NCBI RefSeq assembly: GCF_016925495.1
Contig: NZ_CP070491.1
Location: forward strand, 3,472,001 to 3,536,000
Reading direction: 5' to 3'
DNA from: Methylococcus sp. EFPC2
GTDB taxonomy: Bacteria > Pseudomonadota > Gammaproteobacteria > Methylococcales > Methylococcaceae
DNA length: 64,000 bases
Under the pieces are notes generated by a model. That model was not told the origin of the DNA and ran no database searches. It was given only the letters and a program-made list of their open reading frames with translations. The first letter of the stretch is position 1. Each line of letters begins with the position of its first letter. This document shows positions 1 through 8,084 of the stretch, one piece after another. Position numbers and translations under genes: made by a program.

Positions 1-1
1 G

Positions 2-1090
2 CAGAGCAATGCCCAATGGGACGATTACATCGGCCCCTTCGCCAACAAATACCGCTTCAGCGTCTCCCCGACGAACTATTCCGACCTCACGCTGATAACG
101 CATTCGCCTGCACAAACCAACCCGCAAGTCACGGTGGAAGTTACCGACTCCATCACGATTGGGGTGGGGGCCAGTGCTGGCGCCGAAATGGACGGCAGCG
201 GCCCGAAAGCAGGCACAGAGGTAAGTGCCTCCTTCGCCATGACAACTTCCCGCACCACGACAATGGCCGGCAGCGAATACATGGTCAGGAACAACACCGG
301 GGCTACACCCGGCAAAGCGGAATGGGTATGGGATCGCAACTACGACACCTCGCTCTGCGACTGGGCCAGCCATCACGGCACCGGTTCGCAATGTTGGTTT
401 CCGGCGCCGGTCTGGGATAGCAGCCACATCATGAACGCTGCCATGTTCACACCCATCGCCTACAGCAACTTTACACCGGCATTTTCCGTGCTGTACAAGA
501 CTCAAGACGTTAACTTCACCGGAAACAGAAATTTCCAAATCAGCGCGGGTGTGGATATTCGCGGAATCGCCGGTAGCGCGAGATATGGCGCCCTCTGGCA
601 AACCAGGGCTGTGGACGGCTACAACCAGGTTTCGCGCACCTTGACGAATCAAACGATCGCCGTTGATTTCTCGAGGCCGGTCTATTACCCGGAAGTCAAC
701 GTGATTCTGCAATCCCTCAATGAATCCAACTCGTGCATAGGGGTCTACAACGCCAATACCGCCGATGGCGCCGACGTGATTAAATCGGCCTGCACTTCCG
801 GGAAAAGCCAGTTCTGGGGCCTGAACTCCAGTGAACAGTATGTGTCGCGGGTCTATCCCGACCGCTGCCTGACCGTAAAAAATCCCACCGCCCTCATAGT
901 ATCCACGTGCCAGACGACCGACCTCGGTACCAAATGGTACTGGAACGGCAACACCTTGATGAGCCGGTATGTGGACGCCCAGGGCCATCGCGACTATCGG
1001 CTCGCCATCGTTAACGGGGATCTCCAGCTGATTCGGGAGGACCAGTTGGGCAGCACGGACTGGAACAACTATATGGTCAATCCCAACTAG
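2..1090 (+). CDS. Leukocidin/haemolysin-like beta-barrel pore-forming toxin with C-terminal beta-trefoil (5' end outside window)
   Basis: The frame is open from the left edge, so the start and any signal peptide are missing; 362 residues are visible. The first ~230 visible residues are rich in Ser/Thr/Gly and alternate polar and apolar positions (TVEVTDSITIGVGASAGAEM, then SASFAMTTSRTT), as in the membrane-inserting and rim segments of the leukocidin/V. cholerae cytolysin family. From about residue 233 onward come Cys-paired, QxW-like blocks (SQFWGL, DRCLTV, TKWYWNG) typical of a ricin-type beta-trefoil lectin. V. cholerae cytolysin combines the same two domain types. Inferred role: a secreted oligomerising toxin that binds surface glycans. 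The assignment rests on pattern recognition without an alignment; another aerolysin-like beta-PFT is possible. A strong hairpin follows the stop. Confidence 0.6.
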   Translation, partial: QSNAQWDDYIGPFANKYRFSVSPTNYSDLTLITHSPAQTNPQVTVEVTDSITIGVGASAGAEMDGSGPKAGTEVSASFAMTTSRTTTMAGSEYMVRNNTGATPGKAEWVWDRNYDTSLCDWASHHGTGSQCWFPAPVWDSSHIMNAAMFTPIAYSNFTPAFSVLYKTQDVNFTGNRNFQISAGVDIRGIAGSARYGALWQTRAVDGYNQVSRTLTNQTIAVDFSRPVYYPEVNVILQSLNESNSCIGVYNANTADGADVIKSACTSGKSQFWGLNSSEQYVSRVYPDRCLTVKNPTALIVSTCQTTDLGTKWYWNGNTLMSRYVDAQGHRDYRLAIVNGDLQLIREDQLGSTDWNNYMVNPN

Positions 1091-1130
1091 CTTCGATCCC
1101 GAGCCCGTCCTCATCTTTGGGCGGTTCCAG

Positions 1131-1155
1131 GGCGGCGCCTTCGGTGCCGCCTTTT
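1131..1155 (+). terminator. Rho-independent terminator after the toxin gene
   Basis: A 9-bp GC-rich stem (GGCGGCGCC with GGTGCCGCC, one G-T pair) closes a 3-nt loop and is followed by TTTTC. It lies 41 nt downstream of the toxin stop. Confidence 0.7.
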
Positions 1156-1285
1156 CGTTGCAATGGACGGTGTGGAGGATTTCGACGGTATTGCCGTCCC
1201 AACCGACCTCGCGGTATAGAAGCAAAGGGGTCAGGTCTTGCTTTTTGCCTTAGCTTGCCACTGCCCGGCCCTAGCCGGGCGAACC

Positions 1286-2374
1286 TCAGACGATTTCCAC
1301 CGACTTGATCGAATAATGGAAATTTTCCGGATCGAGGCAGTCCTTCAGACCATCGGCTGTCGCGGCTTGCGGGTACATGAGGAAGCCCACCCTCTGGCCT
1401 TCCTTGCCGGGCAGGCGGACATCGCTCGCGTAGTTGTACGGTAGCCAGTTCATCTCCCAGGCGCCGAACAGCTTGCCGCGCGCTTGTATGACCTTTGCAT
1501 CGTCCAGAGGCAAAGGCTGGCCGGGTGAGTTTTCCTCCAGCACGACCTTACGCACGTCCGCCGGGTCGACGGGAATCCAGCCGTGCGCGGCCAGGTACAC
1601 TTCGGCCCGGCAATGCTGGGCACCGGTGATATCGTCGGCGCGGCCCAGACTCTTGAACTCCGCCGATTTCGCCACCCGTATGCCATAGACCTCGCGTGCC
1701 GGCAGGCCGGCCGCACGGGCGAGGCCGACATAGAGCGCGTTGAGGTCCGCACACTTGCCGCCCAGATAACCGGTTTCCAGCATCGTCGTGATGTCTCCGG
1801 TGCCGCAGCCCTTCACCTTGGGATCGCGGAAGGTGTTTTCGACGATCCATTCGTAAATCGCCCGAGCCTTGTCCAGATCGGTCCTGCAACCGGACACGAT
1901 GCGTTCCGCGGTGCTCGCGACGATGCCGTCGGTCCGAACTAAGCGAGACGGCCGGCGGAAATGCGCCAGCACGGCCCGGTCTTCGGCCGGACCCACCCGG
2001 TGCTTGACCCCAAGGTCGACCCGTCTGTCCCGGGCGGTGAATTGGCTCCTAACCTCCAGCCACGGCACGGTGCCGGGGTCCCACTCGACTCGCAACATCC
2101 GGGTGCCGTAGGTGTCGTAGTCCACCGCGAGCGCCGAGCGATAGTTCCCCTGCCAGCGGTCTACCCCGCGCCGGTAATAATCGGTCGCGCGATACAGCGG
2201 CAACGGAAGCCAGGCCCGGATCCGCCCGCTCGGGTTCCTGATCTCTATCCGGTTGCGGACTTCGAAAGCGCGCCATTTCGCGCCCGCGGCACAGGCCACT
2301 TTTCCGCAAAGCGGCGGCAGCGCGAGCCCTCCCGCAAGCAGCAGGCCATTTTTGAGCAAGGATCGACGATTCAT
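1286..2374 (-). CDS. Tat-exported transglutaminase-like protein
   Basis: The 362-residue product begins MNRRSLLKNG followed by a hydrophobic stretch ending near CAAGA, a twin-arginine signal, so it is probably exported folded. The C-terminal half carries the transglutaminase-like (papain-fold) triad: Cys in GGKCADLNAL (about residue 206), His in GAQHCRAEVY (about 253) and Asp in GWIPVDPADV (about 269). The N-terminal ~150 residues look like the beta-rich domain usual in bacterial transglutaminase-like proteins. Such proteins act as peptidases, amidases or cross-linkers; the substrate cannot be read from sequence. The gene converges on the toxin gene and is divergent from a broken PEP-CTERM gene. 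Confidence 0.8.
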   Translation of the reverse strand: MNRRSLLKNGLLLAGGLALPPLCGKVACAAGAKWRAFEVRNRIEIRNPSGRIRAWLPLPLYRATDYYRRGVDRWQGNYRSALAVDYDTYGTRMLRVEWDPGTVPWLEVRSQFTARDRRVDLGVKHRVGPAEDRAVLAHFRRPSRLVRTDGIVASTAERIVSGCRTDLDKARAIYEWIVENTFRDPKVKGCGTGDITTMLETGYLGGKCADLNALYVGLARAAGLPAREVYGIRVAKSAEFKSLGRADDITGAQHCRAEVYLAAHGWIPVDPADVRKVVLEENSPGQPLPLDDAKVIQARGKLFGAWEMNWLPYNYASDVRLPGKEGQRVGFLMYPQAATADGLKDCLDPENFHYSIKSVEIV

Positions 2375-2477
2375 GGTGCTCTCCTCCCGGCTTAGCGTCG
2401 CCGCACACGCGGGCGGGCCGGATTATCACCGTCCACGAAGCGTCACGCCAGCGCGACCGTGCCGGCGGAACGGCTAG

Positions 2478-2954
2478 GCGGGATTCGGGCGGTCGATCAA
2501 AGATCCGACTCAATTTACTCCGGGTGCCCCCGGCTCGTTTCAGATTCCCGGCAACCTGGTCGGCGATTCTTATGCGTCGAACTATGCCGGCGTGCAAAGT
2601 CTCTGGATCGATTTTCGCAGGCCCAGCACCGTCGAGTCGATCGACGTGGCCTGGATCGCTCCCAACTATTGGTACAACGCCAACAGCGTTCAGATATTCG
2701 GCTATGACGACCATGATCATCTGGTCGGAGAGACGACGCCGGTGACGCTGAGCAAAAACTTTGAGACCACGGGGGCGCTGATGTTCGGCGTCCGTTATCT
2801 GGAAATTCGCGCCGATCGGCAGTTTGGCTGGTTCGGCGTGGACAATCTGATCGTCCATACGCCCCCAGCCACTGTGCCGGTACCGGGCGCTTTCTGGCTG
2901 ATGGCTACTGCTGCGACCGGCTTGGCTTGCTCGAAAAAACGCAAACCGGCTTAG
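2478..2954 (+). pseudogene. 5'-truncated PEP-CTERM-like surface protein
   Basis: The open frame begins directly after an in-frame TAG at 2475 and has no ATG, GTG or TTG before GTG at 2592, yet it already reads like mature protein (PTQFTPGAPGSFQIPGNL) upstream of that codon. The last ~25 residues are a sorting signal: VPVPGAFWL, a hydrophobic helix and a basic tail (KKRKPA), the VPxPAxxWL variant of PEP-CTERM. The sequence WIDFRRPSTVESIDVAW is plausible for a beta-sandwich extracellular domain. The signal peptide and N-terminus are absent, so the gene is best read as the 3' remnant of a deletion. An intact shorter protein starting at 2592 is less likely because it would have no export signal. 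Confidence 0.6.
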
Positions 2955-3187
2955 CAGGACGGTGAATTACTCCAAGCCCTGGCCGGGCGCTGGCTTGAGC
3001 GCTCGGCCAGGGCAAAGTAAGCAATCTTCGATGCGATGGCGCACCGGCTAAGACATGCCCGTATCTTGAGCATTTCGGCACCGTTTTATCGGAACCGTTT
3101 GCTACTTTATGTCGGGCGGCCGGGCCCGATTCAGCGGATGGGGCCGCACCGACACCTCTCCTCGTACCCGTCGATAAGGACATTTAC

Positions 3188-5290
3188 ATGCCTGCGAAAG
3201 CGCTCAAACGTTCCCGCGCAACCTTTCCCCTGCTCTTGGCACTATCCACGACGACTTCGGCCCTGCCTCTGGCGGGCAACACGCCGGGAGTACTGTCATT
3301 CGGAGTGGGCAACAACCCCATAGGCGGTATCAGCCGCCTGAGCGGCATGCCGGTGGGCTACCGTTACCAGTATTTCACCGGTGGCCTGGGTGGCAACGAC
3401 TGGCGCAACTGGAACTCGCCCGACGGGGCGTTCGCCGATCTCTGGCTGAAAGAGAGCCGCGACGCCGGGCTGACGCCGGTAGTGACCTATTACAATCTCG
3501 TGCCGGCCACGCCGTACGCCTACGAGGACCCGCCGTTCCGCAACCTGCAAACGGCGGCCACCATGAAGGCCTATTTCGAGAACTGGATCTTCCTGCTGCA
3601 GCGCATCAAGGCCTATGGCGATCCGGTGGTGGTGCATCTGGAGCCGGACCTTTTCGGCTATTTCCAGTGGAACGACAGTGATCCGGCCAACACAGCGGTC
3701 GCCGTGGCATCCTCGGGGCTGCCGCAGGCCATTGGGTACGAGAACAACGCGCGCGGTTACGCCAAGCTGATGGCCGCGCTGCGCGACCAATATGCGCCCA
3801 ACGTGGTCCTGGGCTGGCATGCCTCGGCCTGGGCGACCCGCACCGACCTGATCCTGAACCAGGGCGATCCGGAGGCGATCGGGCTGGCGACGGCAAACTT
3901 CTACCGCGCGCTGGGGACTGCCTTCGACGTGATGTTCTCGGAATTTTCCGACCGGGATTCCGGTTACTACCAGGTCAACGGACAAGCGCAGCGCTGGTGG
4001 AAGCCGGAAGATTTCGATCGCTACCGCCGTTTCATCGCCAAGCTGTCGTCCGAACTGGGCCAGGAAGTCATCCTGTGGCAGATCCCGGTGGGCAACACCC
4101 TGTACCGCAGCGGCAACAACACGACCGGCCACTACCAGGACAACCGGGCAGAGTATTTCCTGCAATCGGTACTGGAAGGCGGCGATACGACCCATTTGGA
4201 GCAATACCGGGACGCCGGGGTGGTGGCCTTTTTGTTCGGAGCGGGTCAGGACGAACAGACCCGGTATTTCGACGCGCTCGAAGACGGCGTGACCAATCCC
4301 CCGGCCATCGATAACCGGACCTACAACCACACCGACCATCTCAACGATCGCACTGCGCTGAATGCCGACGACGACGGCGGATTTCTGCGCGCCGGGATAG
4401 GCGAATATTACGCGAACGGCGCGCTAGCCCTGAACCGGGGTTTCGTGGCCTGCAACGACGGGGTCGACAACGACGGCGACGGCGCGACCGACTACCCTGC
4501 CGATCCGGGCTGCGTCTCGGCTAGCGACGGCGACGAGACCGATCCCTTGCCGGTACCGGCCGTCTGCGCCGACGGGCTGGATAACGACGGGGACGGGCTG
4601 ACCGATTATCCGGCCGATCCGGGTTGTGCCTCGGCCACCGACGCGGATGAATCCAACCCGCCGCTGCCGACCGAACTGCCCGCTTCGCTGAGGATCACCG
4701 GCGATTGGGGCAGCGGCTATTGCGCCGACGTCGCGGTGACCAACGGCACCGCCGCCGGCGTGGTCTGGAAGACCACGTTCACGGCGCAGGGACCCATACA
4801 GAATCTTTGGAGCGCGACCTACACCCAAAACGGCAAGCAGGTCGAGGCGCAGGGAGCGGAGTGGAACACGACCCTCGCGGCAGGCGCGACGGCGAACTTC
4901 GGCTTCTGTGCGGAACGCACGTCCGTCACTCCGGTATGCAGTGACGGGCTGGACAACGACGGCGACGGACTCGCCGATTATCCAGACGATTCGGGCTGCA
5001 ACTCGCCGACGGACACCGACGAGACCGATCCGATACCCGGCAGCGTGAGCGCGGCACTGAGCATCGATTCGGACTGGGGCAGCGGCTATTGCGCGACGGT
5101 GGACGTGAGGAACTCGGGCCCCACATCGGAACTCTGGCGGATCAGCCTGGCGATCGAAGGTCAGGTCGATAACCTGTGGAACGCGGTTTATACCCAAGCC
5201 GGCCCGACCTTGAACGCCGCCGGTGCCGATTGGAACAAATCGCTGCCCGCCGGCGGCTCCACCCAGTTCGGATACTGCGCGCAACGCTAG
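3188..5290 (+). CDS. Secreted TIM-barrel-like putative glycosidase with three Ca-type repeats and two CBM2 modules
   Basis: The 700-residue product has a Sec signal (FPLLLALSTTTSALPLAG). Residues ~35-400 form a probable (beta/alpha)8 catalytic domain with acidic candidates in VHLEPDLFGYFQWN (about residue 151) and DVMFSEFSDRD; I cannot assign a numbered GH family. Three near-identical loops of the type C-x-DG-x-DNDGDG-x(2)-DYPxDxGC (about 421, 459 and 583) look like thrombospondin-type-3 calcium-binding linkers. Two modules (about 498-576 and 620-700) have the CBM2 pattern DWGSGYCA...V.N......W....W.A.......AEWN..L..G....FG.C. The order is catalytic-Ca-Ca-CBM2-Ca-CBM2. CBM2 binds cellulose or chitin, so a secreted polysaccharide-active enzyme is inferred. 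Confidence 0.72.
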   Translation: MPAKALKRSRATFPLLLALSTTTSALPLAGNTPGVLSFGVGNNPIGGISRLSGMPVGYRYQYFTGGLGGNDWRNWNSPDGAFADLWLKESRDAGLTPVVTYYNLVPATPYAYEDPPFRNLQTAATMKAYFENWIFLLQRIKAYGDPVVVHLEPDLFGYFQWNDSDPANTAVAVASSGLPQAIGYENNARGYAKLMAALRDQYAPNVVLGWHASAWATRTDLILNQGDPEAIGLATANFYRALGTAFDVMFSEFSDRDSGYYQVNGQAQRWWKPEDFDRYRRFIAKLSSELGQEVILWQIPVGNTLYRSGNNTTGHYQDNRAEYFLQSVLEGGDTTHLEQYRDAGVVAFLFGAGQDEQTRYFDALEDGVTNPPAIDNRTYNHTDHLNDRTALNADDDGGFLRAGIGEYYANGALALNRGFVACNDGVDNDGDGATDYPADPGCVSASDGDETDPLPVPAVCADGLDNDGDGLTDYPADPGCASATDADESNPPLPTELPASLRITGDWGSGYCADVAVTNGTAAGVVWKTTFTAQGPIQNLWSATYTQNGKQVEAQGAEWNTTLAAGATANFGFCAERTSVTPVCSDGLDNDGDGLADYPDDSGCNSPTDTDETDPIPGSVSAALSIDSDWGSGYCATVDVRNSGPTSELWRISLAIEGQVDNLWNAVYTQAGPTLNAAGADWNKSLPAGGSTQFGYCAQR

Positions 5291-5298
5291 GCAGCCGC

Positions 5299-7296
5299 TT
5301 ACTGGAATTTACGCAAGAAGGCATCCAGGGCGCCGAAGAACTGCACGCGGTCCACTTCGCGGGACAGGTGGTGATCGCCGTGTTCGAGTTCCAGGTATTG
5401 GAAGTCCTTGAAACCCGCGCTTTCCAATTCTTTCGCCAGATCCTGCGAGTGGCTGACATCGACGCTCAGGTCGTCGGTCCCATGCGCCAGCAGCAGAGGC
5501 GTATGCAGCCTGGCGGCTTGCTGCAGGGGCGAGGTATCGTTCAGCCGGTCACGGTCGGACCACCGGCGCCCCAGCTTGCGGTCGGCCAACGCCGAGCGTA
5601 GCTGGTAATCGAGCCAGCGGGCGTCGTTCAGCTCATCGACCAAACGCGTCAAATCGGTCACCGGGGCCAGGCTGACGGCGCAACGATAGAGCTCCGGCGT
5701 CTTGATCGCACCCATCAGGGCCGCGTAGCCGCCATAACTTCCGCCGACGATGCAAACCTTCTGGGGATCGGCCAGTTTCTGCTGGATCAGCCAGTGCACG
5801 CCATCGGTGATGTCGTCCTGCATTTCCAGACCCCAGCGCTGAAAGCCGGCGCGCTCGAAATCCGCGCCGTAGCCGGCCGATCCGCGAAAGTTGAGGCGCA
5901 GCACCGTCCAGCCCCGGTCCGCCAGGAATTGGGTCCATGGATCGAAGCCCGCCACGTCGCGCGCCCAGGGGCCGCCATGCGGGAAAATGATGGCCGGTCC
6001 GGGCCCGGTGCCGGCGCGTGTCGGCCGAGTGAGGTAGCCCTCCAGCTCCAGTCCGTCGCGCGCTTTGAATTTGACGGTTTGAGGCGGGCTCAGTCGGGCA
6101 TCGGCGAGCAGCGGGTAGGTCTCGGCAATTTCGTCGAGGAAGCCGGTGTCTTCGTCCATCGCGTAATAGACCGGAGCGCGGGCCGCGTTCGACGACGACA
6201 CGATATGCCGCCTGCCGGCGCTGCTGACGATGACGTTGCTGCGCTGCGGCAGGGCCTTGTCGATGGCGGCCTGCAGGCGTCGGCCCGACTCGTTCCAGTA
6301 GGCGAATCGGAGCGTGTCGGTCGCGTAGCCCACGCCGATGACCCGGTCATGGGCCGCGGAATAGATCAAGGCCCCGGCGACATCGTACTTGGGATCGGCG
6401 TAGACGAGTTCCGGCTTGCCGGCGGCGTTGGACAAGCGAATGCGGAAAACGGCTTTGCGGCCCTGGTGTATGCCCCGCACGTACAGCAGGTCCGGATCGG
6501 CGTCGAAACCCAGTGGCTCCAGGGCGTCGGCGTGGCCTTGTTCGTATTCGCCCAGGGTGCGCCACTCCCCGCCCTCCGGCGGACGGTAGACGATGCTCAA
6601 CTTGCTCTTGTTGACTCCGACCCCGACGCGTACGCGGCCTTGCAGGTCGGGAAACCAGTGGCGCACGTTGCCGGGGTTGCCCGCCACCCGCTCCTTCTCG
6701 CCGCTGTAGACGTCCAGCCGGTAAACGCTCGGCGCGCCCGCCTGCCTATCGTCCAGCGACAGCAAGACATGGCGCGGGTCGCCCGGAATGCGGAAATAGC
6801 TGTCCTGGATTTGCGGAACATAGCGATTATTCAGACCCGGCACGTCGACCCTTATCAGGTCGTCCTTGAGTTGTGTGCCGTCGTGGTTCACCGCGAACAG
6901 ACCGGTTCGTACGAACTTCAGGCGGGCTGCGCGATCCGCATACCACACCCGCACCAGCAGGCGTTCGTCGTTGACCCAGTTGTAGCCGTTGATGTGAAAC
7001 TTTTGGTTGTCGCTGCGGACGACGATATGCCGGTTTCCGCCGCCCACGCGGTCCTGAGTCACCAGGATCGTGTTGCCGTCCAGGTTTTGCAGGAAAGCGA
7101 TGCGGTTGCCATCGGGCGATAGGCTGATGTGCTCGACCTCGGGCAGCGCGGCGTAAGCCTTGACGGGCAACTCCCCGGCCCGCTCGGGCAAAGGGTTTGC
7201 CGACGTGGCCGGCCGCTGTGTTACGCCTCCGGAACAGCCGTAAAGCAGCATGAATCCGAATAGGACGATCGCCGATTTGCAAGAAACTCCCGACAT
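5299..7296 (-). CDS. Prolyl oligopeptidase family S9 serine peptidase, lipoprotein
   Basis: The 665-residue product starts with a lipoprotein signal (FGFMLLYGC; lipobox Cys 21). It has an N-terminal beta-propeller-like region (~45-400) and a C-terminal alpha/beta-hydrolase domain. The hydrolase shows the S9 nucleophile GGSYGGYAA (Ser520), the oxyanion motif HGGPWARD, an acid in GTDDLSVD (about 606) and a His in EHGDHHL (about 641). The family (acylaminoacyl peptidase, DPP-IV) removes short peptides from exposed N-termini. The lipobox places it in the periplasmic or outer membrane. The gene ends 8 nt from the convergent CBM2 gene. Confidence 0.9.
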   Translation of the reverse strand: MSGVSCKSAIVLFGFMLLYGCSGGVTQRPATSANPLPERAGELPVKAYAALPEVEHISLSPDGNRIAFLQNLDGNTILVTQDRVGGGNRHIVVRSDNQKFHINGYNWVNDERLLVRVWYADRAARLKFVRTGLFAVNHDGTQLKDDLIRVDVPGLNNRYVPQIQDSYFRIPGDPRHVLLSLDDRQAGAPSVYRLDVYSGEKERVAGNPGNVRHWFPDLQGRVRVGVGVNKSKLSIVYRPPEGGEWRTLGEYEQGHADALEPLGFDADPDLLYVRGIHQGRKAVFRIRLSNAAGKPELVYADPKYDVAGALIYSAAHDRVIGVGYATDTLRFAYWNESGRRLQAAIDKALPQRSNVIVSSAGRRHIVSSSNAARAPVYYAMDEDTGFLDEIAETYPLLADARLSPPQTVKFKARDGLELEGYLTRPTRAGTGPGPAIIFPHGGPWARDVAGFDPWTQFLADRGWTVLRLNFRGSAGYGADFERAGFQRWGLEMQDDITDGVHWLIQQKLADPQKVCIVGGSYGGYAALMGAIKTPELYRCAVSLAPVTDLTRLVDELNDARWLDYQLRSALADRKLGRRWSDRDRLNDTSPLQQAARLHTPLLLAHGTDDLSVDVSHSQDLAKELESAGFKDFQYLELEHGDHHLSREVDRVQFFGALDAFLRKFQ

Positions 7297-7387
7297 ATAA
7301 ATTCCTTTATGGAAGCGGATGGTTACGACATCGATGGGTGAGGCCGCATACCTGAATCCGGAACTTCAGGATCAGGGCTGACGGTCT

Positions 7388-7756
7388 TCATGTAGGGCGG
7401 TGACTTGGATGAGTTCGAACCGCGCCGAACGGGTCTGCTGTAAACGCCCGCTCGACGCCCGGAAGCTCGGCATCTTCGAGCACCGTGTAGCCTGCCGAGC
7501 GCAAGGTTTCGATGAGCCGGTGTAGATCGCGCACCACAAACGCGGGATGTGCCTTGCCCGCCGCGCGGAAAGAAGGATCGACACCGAGATGCAGCTGTAG
7601 GCTTCCGCATGCGAACCACAAACCGCCTCTTGCCTGGAGGGGTTCCGGTTTCGGAATTTCGCGCAGACCGAGCATGCCGGCATAAAAGCCGCGTGCCGCC
7701 GGTTCGCCGTGGGCCGGCATGGCCAGTTGCACATGATCGAGTGCGATGACCGTCAT
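7388..7756 (-). pseudogene. VOC (glyoxalase/bleomycin-resistance) protein with C-terminal frameshift
   Basis: Starting at Met 7756 the product reads MTVIALDHVQLAMPAH, a typical vicinal-oxygen-chelate N-terminus, and continues through LGLREIP and GSLQLHLGVD to DPFG. The family normally continues DPFG-x-R-x-E-L-I, but here the frame reads AVRTHPSHRPT and stops. The next frame on the same strand supplies ARFELIQVTALHEDRQP, exactly the expected ending. One extra base, or two missing bases, near 7416 therefore breaks the last strand, which holds the final metal-ligand Glu. It is either a real mutation or a sequencing error. The upstream extension to 7837 is unlike the family and was not used. Confidence 0.7.
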
Positions 7757-8084
7757 CGGAATCCTTCGAAAAACGGCGGGTTGGGGAGGTGGCCCGGAGC
7801 CGGACCGTTCGATGGGCGCTTGGAACGCCCGTGTCATGGACGGGGAATAAGTGCCGAGCCTCTCCGTCCAGGATTGCTCAGCATGTCCGGATCGGTTCCG
7901 GGAGGTCTACAAACCGGCGCTCCTGCCGGTTTGGAATCGCGCTTCCCTGCGCCGGGTGGGCCGCCTCTCGGAGGTCCTACTGGACGGACCGGCTCCCTCG
8001 ATCTGTGGCCAGGGTGTCCTAACCCCAACGACTCCACCCGGCCTGGCCGGAAGCCGCCACATCCGTCCCGCCTGCGCGCGTGGC
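7757..8084. other. Intergenic region without supported genes
   Basis: The 328-nt GC-rich spacer lies between the VOC gene and the PepSY gene, both on the minus strand. I see no gene, strong hairpin or promoter in it. Confidence 0.5.
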
